NCBI GenBank assembly: GCA_002714805.1
Contig: PAYK01000010.1
Coordinates: forward strand, 96,238 to 158,331
Direction: 5' to 3'
Source: Flavobacteriales bacterium
GTDB lineage: Bacteria > Bacteroidota > Bacteroidia > Flavobacteriales > UBA7312
Length of the DNA: 62,094 nucleotides
Part shown: positions 10,401 to 16,934 of the stretch, in pieces
Layout: each line of letters starts with the position of its first letter
Position numbering within the stretch: position 1 is the stretch's first letter
The notes under the pieces: generated by a model
Told to the model about the DNA's origin: nothing
Seen by the model: the letters and a program-made list of their open reading frames with translations, nothing else
Databases searched by the model: none
Translations under genes and position numbers: made by a program

Positions 10401-11136
10401 CATAATTATAATCATCAAACATATGGGATGCAACTACTTCTGCACCTCCAAACAATTGATTAGATGGCCCCTTTGATGTTACACTTATAATACCACCAGT
10501 TGCGTCTCCATACATAGCAGATAGGCCACTAGACATAACAGTAATTTGTTCAATTGCACTTTGAGGTAAAGCAAGACTTCCTCTTACCTTAACACCGTCA
10601 ACATAATAATCTGTAGCTTCAGATCTAGAACCCCTAACATTGACAGATGATCCTTCATCAGACTGGTATACTCCTGCTGCTGTTGCTGCTACAGAAGTTA
10701 CACTTCTAGTGGGCATAGAACGTATTTCCTCACTAGTCACTGTTTTGCCGCCTAAATTATCAGGATCTAGTAAAGGTTTTTCATCTTTAATTACAACTTC
10801 TTCAATATCAATACCCTCTGATAATTGAACATCTCTAAATGTTATTTTATTTGAAGAAACCACGATACCTTCTAAAGTTACTTGTCCGTATCCAACAAAT
10901 GATACGATTAAGTCATATGTGCCCGGATCTAATGGTTTAATTGTATAATTTCCATCAAAGTCAGTTGTGACACCAGCAATTTGATTACCATTTCTTTTAG
11001 CAACGACATTAGCAAATGGGACGGTTTCACCGGTATTTTTGTCTGTAATTTTTCCTTCTAAAGAACCCGATTGAGCAAATACAGATGAGCTAATCAAAAT
11101 TAAGCTTATCAGAAGCAAGTATAATTTATTGAACAT
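7474..11136 (-). CDS. TonB-dependent receptor with N-terminal carboxypeptidase-regulatory-like domain
   Basis: A 1220-residue outer-membrane receptor. After a signal peptide (residues 1-21) comes a carboxypeptidase-D regulatory-like beta-sandwich (about 25-105, GSLEGKITDKNTGETVPFAN). The TonB plug follows (about 125-225, with VNVRGSRSEATDYYVDGVKV and MYGDATGGIISV), then a long beta-barrel ending in GIEINF. The domain order resembles SusC-like receptors, but no SusD partner is present. Instead the downstream genes encode a T9SS cargo and a PorV-like barrel. The substrate is unknown. An 18-bp perfect inverted repeat lies 30-47 bases upstream of the start. Confidence 0.9.
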   Translation of the reverse strand: MFNKLYLLLISLILISSSVFAQSGSLEGKITDKNTGETVPFANVVAKRNGNQIAGVTTDFDGNYTIKPLDPGTYDLIVSFVGYGQVTLEGIVVSSNKITFRDVQLSEGIDIEEVVIKDEKPLLDPDNLGGKTVTSEEIRSMPTRSVTSVAATAAGVYQSDEGSSVNVRGSRSEATDYYVDGVKVRGSLALPQSAIEQITVMSSGLSAMYGDATGGIISVTSKGPSNQLFGGAEVVASHMFDDYNYGLLGFGLSGPIYKEIKSDGSKGRAILGYFLAGEFRNIDDNSPSAVGVWKIKDNRLDDLKNNLFVAVPNQQSSSIGLLSNATFLRADDFENIQAKMNTNSSGFNLSGKLDFKPTLKTNLTLGGAVSHSVDHPFVYTYSLLNWHNNSEEERNTWRTYARFTQRFGAQEGDEESASNIKNAYYNITVDYTKNDFERRNPNHGKDLFRYGHVGKFNTYKDRFFTFGEDTASGVSGFIHRGFIDTLMTFDGSNSSNPDLAAYTQQYYDMFSENELQSLSFGGSGNRGVIRTANDLGELGLLNGQGPRNVYSLYYNYGDQYGSYGKQQLEQFSVRANGSADIKDHAIQFGFEYEKRTDRSWFVAPNSLWGLARQLTNFHILELDLANPQFNPLGTYDEVYYDRLVNIDAQSRFDANLREKFNLSDDEFIDIDSFDPNQLSIDMFSADELNENGLISYYGYDYKGDELNSAASIDDFFSERNDNNDYSRNIGAFEPIYTAGYIQDKFAFDDLIFSIGLRVDRYDANQSVLADEYCLYSTYTANSNVDLLGGDYVRPVGIGDDYVVYVNDLDNPTEVVGYRNGQDWFDQNGEAINDPKVLAQASTTGQITPYLVNSEDSIPVFKDYEPQTDFSPRISFSFPISDEAQFFAHYDVLTQRPPTGNRLNPISYLYLEETVNAFVNNPNLKSEKTVDFELGFAQTLNLNSSLTLSAFYRELRDMIQVVKTNYSYPVSYLTYGNIDFSTVKGFSALYELRRSGNVSMSANYTLQFANGTGSSATSGYSLVNTGQPNLRTTIPLSYDQRHAFNLSMDYRFDSGKDYNGPVWFNKQIFANTGANFIVIAGSGTPYSRQSNITQDGAFGINQRSTLEGSLNGSRNPWTVRINTKVNKKFTLDVGQLDNKRKLGFNIYLQVQNLLNTKNVRSVYRATGNPDDDGYLSDASAQTDINAQNDPQSFRDMYMMKINNPSNYNLPRMARLGIEINF

Positions 11137-11165
11137 AGTTTTATAAAATTCTATTCATATTCTGC

Positions 11166-11183
11166 TTTACAAAAGTTTGTAAA
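11166..11183. promoter_or_regulatory. Perfect inverted repeat, possible operator
   Basis: The sequence TTTACAAA-AG-TTTGTAAA is a perfect 8-bp inverted repeat with a 2-base centre. It lies 30-47 bases upstream of the TonB receptor start (11136) and about 80 bases before the divergent lipoprotein start (11264). Its position suits a dimeric regulator acting on the receptor operon. AT-rich sequence makes chance possible, and no regulator gene is adjacent. Confidence 0.35.
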
Positions 11184-11263
11184 TATAGAAATTAAATGAA
11201 GATTATCTCAATGATAAGTTAAAAAATTTGTAGAATTACAAAATGAAATAAAAGCCGGTAAGT

Positions 11264-11674
11264 ATGTGTAAATATTTTATTATTTTTTCAATAATTTTTA
11301 TTGCTTTTTCCTGTGGAGATGAAACTAATCAAATACCAAACGTTCCTGTCAACTTTAGCATTCAAGCATCTGAACTTGGAGGGGTAGGAAGCGCAATATA
11401 TACCCAAGATATTTATGGTGTTAGAGGCATAATCATTTATCATAAAAATAACAATGAGTATATAGCATTTGAAAGAACATGTACGTTTAGACCTACAAAT
11501 GATTGCTCCGTAGTTCAATTAAACGACGAACTAAATCCAAGTTTTATGCTAGATAGCTGTTGTGAATCAAGCTTCTTACTAGACGATGGAACACCTTTTA
11601 GCGGACCTGCTCTTTTGCCACTTAAACAGTACAGCACTAGTTATGATGGCACATACATATACATTACAAATTAA
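11264..11674 (+). CDS. Rieske-like-fold lipoprotein lacking cluster histidines
   Basis: A 136-residue protein with a short lipoprotein signal and lipobox (AFSCGD, lipidated Cys about 17). The body resembles the Rieske domain layout: a first motif RTCTF, a second motif SCCESSF, then a GPALLPLKQY end typical of the fold. In a true Rieske protein these motifs are C-x-H and C-x-x-H; here both histidine positions are replaced (Phe and Glu). A standard two-iron two-sulfur cluster is therefore unlikely. Extra cysteines could form disulfides. Function is unknown. The stop overlaps the convergent T9SS gene by 4 bases. Confidence 0.65.
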   Translation: MCKYFIIFSIIFIAFSCGDETNQIPNVPVNFSIQASELGGVGSAIYTQDIYGVRGIIIYHKNNNEYIAFERTCTFRPTNDCSVVQLNDELNPSFMLDSCCESSFLLDDGTPFSGPALLPLKQYSTSYDGTYIYITN

Positions 11675-13434
11675 TTGAGTAAAAATCGCTTAATTATATC
11701 CTGTTCATTATTGGAGTTTAATTTTAATAAGTACGCGCCTTTTTCTAATTTGTCTAAATTCAATCGAAGGGTATTTTCCAATACTTGCACATTAATTAAT
11801 TTACGACCTTGCATATCATAAATCTCTAAGTAACTGTAGTAATCTAGATCGCCACCAATAAAAACATCTATAAAATTAGTTGCAGGATTCGGAAAAATTG
11901 AAAGTTCAACATCAATTAAATCAGCAATATTAGTTGTGCTGAAAAAAATCTCATTCGAATTATATTTACAGCCCCATTGATCAACTAAAACCAAACTATA
12001 ACTACCTTCTTGATCTGCAATTATTAAATGTGAACTTTGATCTAAAATTTGTTCTCCATCTAAAAACCACTGATACTCAAAGATTGAAGACTCCAAAAAA
12101 CTAATGGTATCGAAACTTAAAACTAACTCTGGCGTAAAATCATCACAAACAACGATAGTTTGATCTTCTGAAGCAGCAGAGCAACCATATTCATTAGTTG
12201 ACAACAAATAATAATAGCCTGAATTTTCCGGAACATATGAAATATTGTTTGCATTTGGTATAGGACTTTGAACATAATACCATTGATAATTCACATTCGA
12301 AGAATCTGAATCTAATGTCAAAGTAATATTTTCTTCATCAAATGAAAAACTAGGTTGAATTGGCGAGTCATATACATAGATTGTGTCAATAACGTCAGCA
12401 AACGGCAATGGTTGAATTTCTAAAATTGTATACTCAACAACTAAATCACCATTTGTTACAGTTGAAGAACTTGAATAGCCGTTAAAACTAACTGAACCCA
12501 AATTATCATCAGATGTAAACGGACCATCTTGATCCCAGACCTGAATAGAATAATTTTGATTTGCTAGAGGAATATTATCTAATTCCCATGAAACTGGAAA
12601 AGAATTATCAACTTGAATACTAGACGAATAAATTTGATTACCATTCTCATCAAATAAATAAAAATATGGATCAGGATCTGTAAAAATATCTTCAGCATCT
12701 TGTCCCCATCCTGATGCATTACTAACTTGTACTGAGGTCAAAAAGTATAGAGATTCAGATGAATTGTGTGCTGTATAATGCACCTCATAAACACCTGCTT
12801 CTGTAAATAGCTGAGATGTTGGATTTTCTAAGTTAGAAACATTTCCATTACCAAAGTCCCATGAGTACACAGCTAAATTTGGATTATTATTAATGAAATC
12901 AACGGTTAATGGAGCACATCCAGAAAAGTTAGTCATTGCAAATCCACTATTTGCGGAAATATTTGGCAATATAGTTAATGGAAGACTAAAGCTAATTTCT
13001 TCAGGTCCAACCACCCAAGAAAGCTCATGAGTTGCTACAACAGTGACATCAACATTAAAATCACCATACTCTAATGGTATACCGTAAAGATTTACACAAC
13101 CATACTGAGTGATAGTTGGATTATAATGACAATTATCAAATGAATTATCGCACTCCCAAGATAATCCAATTGGTAAAGATATCGATGTAATATGATAATC
13201 TTCAAAAACAATTAAATTTTCGCCAAAACCTTCGATTTCAACAATTGTATCTAAGGGAAGTACAAAAGTCAAATCTTGATTATAGTTTTGATTTACATAT
13301 CCAGTAGCTAGAGTATCAGGTGATAAACCATAATTAGCTGATACAGGCACAAAGTTTTCATCAGGAACACATTGTCCATTTAAATCTAAACTAATTAATA
13401 AAATAAAAAGAAAAATTAAATTAAATTTATACAT
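11671..13434 (-). CDS. T9SS-secreted protein with PKD and C2-like domains
   Basis: A 587-residue secreted protein. It has a signal peptide (residues 1-21) and a putative Ig-like N-terminal region. A PKD domain follows at about 160-238 (SGCAPLTVDFINN, YSWDFGNG, GVYEVHYTA). Next is a C2-like region with an Asp-rich loop (about 240-340; DPDPYFYLFDENG, VWDQDGPFTSDDNLG), then Ig-like modules. The end is a clear type A T9SS sorting domain (FPNPATNFIDV to IKRFLLN). No catalytic residues were recognised; an adhesin or surface-scaffold role is inference. The start codon lies inside one arm of a 16-bp perfect inverted repeat that also follows ahcY. Confidence 0.82.
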   Translation of the reverse strand: MYKFNLIFLFILLISLDLNGQCVPDENFVPVSANYGLSPDTLATGYVNQNYNQDLTFVLPLDTIVEIEGFGENLIVFEDYHITSISLPIGLSWECDNSFDNCHYNPTITQYGCVNLYGIPLEYGDFNVDVTVVATHELSWVVGPEEISFSLPLTILPNISANSGFAMTNFSGCAPLTVDFINNNPNLAVYSWDFGNGNVSNLENPTSQLFTEAGVYEVHYTAHNSSESLYFLTSVQVSNASGWGQDAEDIFTDPDPYFYLFDENGNQIYSSSIQVDNSFPVSWELDNIPLANQNYSIQVWDQDGPFTSDDNLGSVSFNGYSSSSTVTNGDLVVEYTILEIQPLPFADVIDTIYVYDSPIQPSFSFDEENITLTLDSDSSNVNYQWYYVQSPIPNANNISYVPENSGYYYLLSTNEYGCSAASEDQTIVVCDDFTPELVLSFDTISFLESSIFEYQWFLDGEQILDQSSHLIIADQEGSYSLVLVDQWGCKYNSNEIFFSTTNIADLIDVELSIFPNPATNFIDVFIGGDLDYYSYLEIYDMQGRKLINVQVLENTLRLNLDKLEKGAYLLKLNSNNEQDIIKRFLLN

Positions 13435-13466
13435 ATCATAATCTTGTTAGAACAAGATTATGATAT
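13433..13466 (-). terminator. Long perfect hairpin between ahcY and the PKD protein gene
   Basis: Arms 13433-13448 and 13451-13466 match perfectly over 16 bp around a 2-base loop. Read on the minus strand, the hairpin begins about 20 bases after the ahcY stop (13486) and spans the first bases of the ATG (13434-13432) of the downstream gene. It could terminate ahcY transcripts or mask the downstream start. There is no strong T-run directly after it, so the terminator reading is provisional. Confidence 0.5.
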
Positions 13467-13485
13467 ATTTTTATAATTTGCAAGT

Positions 13486-14799
13486 TTAATACCTATAATA
13501 ATTTGGTTTATATGGTCCTTTAATTGGAACTCCAATATAGTCAGCTTGATCTTTCGTAAGATTATCAAGCTCCACACCTATCTTTGATAAGTGAAGTCGA
13601 GCAACTTTTTCATCCAAATGCTTAGGTAATGTATAAACTTTTTTCTCGTATTTATCTATATGATTCCAAAGTTCTATTTGCGCAATAACCTGATTTGTGA
13701 ATGAAGCTGACATTACAAATGAGGGGTGTCCTGTTGCGCAACCTAAATTGATTAAACGACCTTCAGCTAATAAAATTACATCATGATTATCGACAGTATA
13801 CTTATCTACTTGGGGCTTGATAGTGTCCTTAGTGTGTCCAAAATTATCATTTAGCCATGCAACATCAATTTCATTATCAAAGTGACCAATATTACATACA
13901 ATTGCTTTATCCTTCATTAACTTAAAATGTTCTGCTTTAACAACATCTTTATTTCCGGTAGCTGTAACAATAATATCTGACTCTGGAACAGCATCAAGCA
14001 TTTTCTTAACTTCAAAACCTTCCATTGCGGCCTGTAGAGCGCAAATAGGATCTATTTCTGAAACTATAACTCTTGCACCTGCACCTCTTAAAGATTCTGC
14101 TGAACCCTTACCAACATCACCAAATCCGGCAACAACAGCAACTTTTCCTGCAATCATCACATCAGTTGCTCTGCGAATACCATCTACAAGTGACTCTCTA
14201 CAACCGTACTTATTATCAAATTTAGACTTTGTCACAGAGTCATTAATGTTTATAGCTGGAGTGTATAAAGTACCATTCCTTTGCCTATCAAATAATCTAA
14301 GTACTCCAGTAGTTGTTTCTTCTGAAAGGCCATTAATACCATCTGCTAACTCAGGAAATTTATCAAATACCATATTAGTTAGATCACCACCATCATCAAG
14401 GATCATATTCAAAGGTTTTTTATCTTTAAATGCAAATAAAGTCTGCTCTATACACCAATCAAATTCATCTTCATTCATACCTTTCCAAGCAAACACAGGA
14501 ATTTTAGCAGCTGCGATAGCTGCGGCAGCATGGTCTTGAGTAGAAAAAATATTACAAGAAGACCAACTAACTTCAGCTCCTAATTCAATCAAAGTTTCTA
14601 TTAAAACTGCGGTTTGTATAGTCATATGTAAACAACCAGCAATTCGAGCACCTTTGAGTGGTTTTTGTTTACTAAATTCGTCCCTTAACGACATCAATCC
14701 TGGCATTTCTGCTTCTGCTAATTTAATTTCTTTTCTACCCCAATCAGCTAGAGTAATATCTTTAACTTTATATGCTAAATTTTCCACTTTTGTGTTCAT
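13486..14799 (-). CDS. ahcY: Adenosylhomocysteinase
   Basis: S-adenosylhomocysteine hydrolase splits SAH into adenosine and homocysteine, removing the product inhibitor of methyltransferases. About 437 residues match the family. The NAD-binding motif appears as [20 protein letters not shown], and the substrate-binding region has [15 protein letters not shown]. The C-terminus KPNYYRY is the conserved end. The start is set at the second Met (14799) because the first (14820) falls within a TATTTTTG -7 promoter box, and [14 protein letters not shown] fits the family start. metK at 27.3 kb is the other SAM-cycle gene in the window. Confidence 0.96.
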   Translation of the reverse strand: MNTKVENLAYKVKDITLADWGRKEIKLAEAEMPGLMSLRDEFSKQKPLKGARIAGCLHMTIQTAVLIETLIELGAEVSWSSCNIFSTQDHAAAAIAAAKIPVFAWKGMNEDEFDWCIEQTLFAFKDKKPLNMILDDGGDLTNMVFDKFPELADGINGLSEETTTGVLRLFDRQRNGTLYTPAININDSVTKSKFDNKYGCRESLVDGIRRATDVMIAGKVAVVAGFGDVGKGSAESLRGAGARVIVSEIDPICALQAAMEGFEVKKMLDAVPESDIIVTATGNKDVVKAEHFKLMKDKAIVCNIGHFDNEIDVAWLNDNFGHTKDTIKPQVDKYTVDNHDVILLAEGRLINLGCATGHPSFVMSASFTNQVIAQIELWNHIDKYEKKVYTLPKHLDEKVARLHLSKIGVELDNLTKDQADYIGVPIKGPYKPNYYRY

Positions 14800-14817
14800 T
14801 TGATAAATTTTAGGGTA

Positions 14818-14825
14818 CAAAAATA
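14818..14825 (-). promoter_or_regulatory. Putative -7 promoter box of ahcY
   Basis: The minus strand reads TATTTTTG, matching the Bacteroidota consensus TAnnTTTG, 18 bases before the chosen ahcY start. No good -33 TTG was found at normal spacing. Confidence 0.5.
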
Positions 14826-14864
14826 CAAAATTAACTCCTTATTTTAAGCTATATTGCTGGTCCA

Positions 14865-15428
14865 ATGTCAGATTTTTTATTTCAAAAAAAAACAAAAAAA
14901 TTTCAATTGGTTATTGAATCTATTGATACATTATGTAAGATTGAAAAATCATCGTTAAAAAATTCAATAAAAAATAAACGAAAAAAAGAAATAAAAGCAA
15001 AGGAAAAACTAATTAAAAAACTTTTTCCTGATGAGCAATTATCATATAGTAAATTTGGAGCTCCCCAGCTATCAAATGGCAATGCAATATCTTTATCCCA
15101 CTCAAAAGAATTATTTGCAGTAATTACAGCAGAAAAAGTTGCCTCGGTAGATATTGAACCTATTGATAAAAAAGCATTTCGCCTCAAAAATAAATTTCTT
15201 GATAATGTAGAATTAAATTTCATAAAACATCACGAAACAGCAACCTTATTATGGTGCGCAAAAGAATGTTTATATAAACTTCATCAAAGAGGAAATATTA
15301 ATTTTAAACAAGACTTAAAAATTTGTCAACTTTCAAATAATCACATAGAATGTTCATTAATAAATAAAACATACTTTTTAAAATATAAAAAAATTAATAA
15401 ACATTGGCTAGTGTATTATTTTGATTAG
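14865..15428 (+). CDS. 4'-phosphopantetheinyl transferase superfamily protein
   Basis: The enzyme transfers the phosphopantetheine arm from CoA to a carrier protein. The signature is present in two parts: VDIEPID (Asp97, Glu99, magnesium-binding) and LLWCAKECLYK (Trp130, Lys133, Glu134, Lys138). The 187-residue length is in the Sfp/HetI-like or short compact range. The N-terminal third is rich in Lys and Asn. It is divergent from ahcY and ends 14 bases before the GGGP synthase gene. Which carrier protein it modifies is not shown. Confidence 0.85.
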   Translation: MSDFLFQKKTKKFQLVIESIDTLCKIEKSSLKNSIKNKRKKEIKAKEKLIKKLFPDEQLSYSKFGAPQLSNGNAISLSHSKELFAVITAEKVASVDIEPIDKKAFRLKNKFLDNVELNFIKHHETATLLWCAKECLYKLHQRGNINFKQDLKICQLSNNHIECSLINKTYFLKYKKINKHWLVYYFD

Positions 15429-15429
15429 T

Positions 15430-15437
15430 TACATTTG
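15430..15437 (+). promoter_or_regulatory. Putative -7 promoter box giving a near-leaderless transcript
   Basis: TACATTTG matches TAnnTTTG and ends 5 bases before the GGGP synthase ATG (15443). Transcription from it would start at or next to the start codon. The -33 element is poor. Confidence 0.45.
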
Positions 15438-15442
15438 CAGGA

Positions 15443-16222
15443 ATGGATATTTATAATTTAATAACCTCCAATAAAAAAAATGGCCAAAAATTATTTGCTG
15501 TTTTAGTCGATCCAGACAAACAAAACACAAATCAATTAAATAAACTTATCGACAAGGCTGTAAAATCTAAAGTTGATTTAATTTTTGTTGGCGGTAGCTT
15601 GTTAACAAATGGAAGCTTAGCAGCCTGCATAACTAAAATTAAATCTTCGTGCTCCATTCCAGTAGTAATATTTCCAGGTAATTCTATGCAGATAAATAAA
15701 GACGCAGATGGAATTTTATTTTTGTCTTTAATTTCTGGTAGAAACGCTGATATGTTAATTGGTAATCAAGTTATTTCTGCTCCTATTCTTAAAAACTCCA
15801 ATTTAGAAATTTTGCCAACAGGCTACATACTCATAGATAGCGGAAAACCTACAACCGTTTCATACATGAGCAATACAACACCCATTCCTCACGACAAAAA
15901 AGATGTTGCCCTTTGCACAGCAATGGCAGGAGAAATGTTAGGGCTAAAACTAATTTTTATGGATGGAGGAAGTGGAGCCACTAATCCAATTTCAGAATCA
16001 ATGATTAATTTAGTCAGTAAAGGAATAAATATACCACTAATTATAGGAGGAGGTATTAATAGTGTAGAAAAAGCTTTAGCCAATTGCAAAGCAGGTGCAG
16101 ACATAATAGTAGTTGGCAATAGTATAGAAAATAATCCAATTTTGTTAGAAGAAATTGCAGAGTCAATTCGAGAATTTAATAAGACTCAAAAAAATGAAAA
16201 AAGTAGTAGTTATAGGTCCTGA
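15443..16222 (+). CDS. Geranylgeranylglyceryl phosphate synthase family protein
   Basis: A TIM-barrel prenyltransferase related to archaeal GGGP synthase and bacterial PcrB. It would join sn-glycerol-1-phosphate to a polyprenyl diphosphate. Visible motifs are LFAVLVDPDK near the N-terminus, FVGGSLLTNG, FPGNSMQI, the conserved YILIDSG, and the phosphate-binding glycine-rich loops GGSGA, IGGGINS and VVGNSIE near the C-terminus. Length (259 residues) fits. Bacteroidota homologues are known, including biochemically studied ones, but their physiological lipid product is uncertain. It is followed by an overlapping NadR-like gene. Confidence 0.88.
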   Translation: MDIYNLITSNKKNGQKLFAVLVDPDKQNTNQLNKLIDKAVKSKVDLIFVGGSLLTNGSLAACITKIKSSCSIPVVIFPGNSMQINKDADGILFLSLISGRNADMLIGNQVISAPILKNSNLEILPTGYILIDSGKPTTVSYMSNTTPIPHDKKDVALCTAMAGEMLGLKLIFMDGGSGATNPISESMINLVSKGINIPLIIGGGINSVEKALANCKAGADIIVVGNSIENNPILLEEIAESIREFNKTQKNEKSSSYRS

Positions 16223-16694
16223 ATGTACCGGAAAAAGTACACTTACCGAAGCCTTAGCTCTACACTTTAATTGTCCTTATCTTAAAGAATACGCTAGAGA
16301 GTACATTGCTCAACTATCTGGACCATATTCTCCAAAAGACATATTAGAAATTGCTAAAAGACAAATTGAGATAGAAAAAACCATACCCACAAATAGTCCA
16401 TATGTTTTTTTGGATACCGACCTAATTGTATGTAAGGTATGGAGCGAATTTAAATACGGTATATGCGACCCTTGGATTTTGGAACAAATACAAGCTAGAC
16501 ATTACGACTACTATTTGTTGTGTGATGTTGACCTTATTTGGAACAACGATGGTATGAGAGAACACCCCAATCAAAGAAAAGAACTATTAGCGATCTATGA
16601 AAAGGAATTGAAAGCTTTAAACAAACCATATACCTTGATTTCTGGAAAAAATAGAACTCAAATGGCTATTGATACAGTTAAACGATATGCTTAG
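16194..16694 (+). CDS. NadR-like AAA family ATPase/kinase
   Basis: A 166-residue P-loop protein with Walker A GPECTGKST near the N-terminus and DTDLIVCKVW, resembling the ribosylnicotinamide-kinase half of NadR. The start was placed at MKKVVVIGPE (16194), because an upstream in-frame ATG at 16155 would add residues inside the previous gene; the chosen start still overlaps it by 29 bases. It lies just before the TPP riboswitch and receptor. NadR-like ATPases recur in thiamin loci of Bacteroidota beside PnuC/PnuT-type transporters, so a role in phosphorylating salvaged vitamin is plausible; no PnuC-type gene is present here. Confidence 0.8.
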   Translation: MKKVVVIGPECTGKSTLTEALALHFNCPYLKEYAREYIAQLSGPYSPKDILEIAKRQIEIEKTIPTNSPYVFLDTDLIVCKVWSEFKYGICDPWILEQIQARHYDYYLLCDVDLIWNNDGMREHPNQRKELLAIYEKELKALNKPYTLISGKNRTQMAIDTVKRYA

Positions 16695-16780
16695 TATAAG
16701 CTAATAAACATAATGTCCGCATAGCTAATTTATCAGAATTTTCTTTGAAATAAATATGTTGATATTAATAAAGAAAAAAT

Positions 16781-16788
16781 TATCTTTG
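16781..16788 (+). promoter_or_regulatory. Promoter of the TPP-riboswitch transcript
   Basis: TATCTTTG matches the -7 consensus TAnnTTTG. A TTG at 16759-16761 lies 19 bases upstream, the expected -33 spacing. Transcription would begin just before the riboswitch aptamer. Confidence 0.7.
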
Positions 16789-16796
16789 TGTTGTCT

Positions 16797-16870
16797 TTAC
16801 GGGGTGCCTTACAAAGGCTGAGATTATACCCATCGAACCTGCCAAGGTAATTCTTGGAAGGGAAGGGAGT
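16797..16870 (+). promoter_or_regulatory. TPP riboswitch (THI element)
   Basis: The leader contains the TPP aptamer landmarks in order: GGGGTGCC, the near-invariant GGCTGAGA, ACCC, GAACCTG, then GGTAAT with a closing GGGAAGGGA. These match the thi-box core. The element sits between a clear promoter and the TonB-dependent receptor gene at 16935, so binding of thiamin pyrophosphate should repress receptor synthesis. The remaining about 65 bases before the ATG form the expression platform; I could not decide between termination and translation control. Confidence 0.92.
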
Positions 16871-16934
16871 TTTACATAATTATCCACCAGCAACTCCGTG
16901 CTAGTGATAGTGTTTAACGAAATTTATTTAAACA

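Noticed and set aside
14800-14820. Upstream start for ahcY
   Set aside because: The first ATG lies inside the -7 promoter box and adds seven residues not expected in the family.
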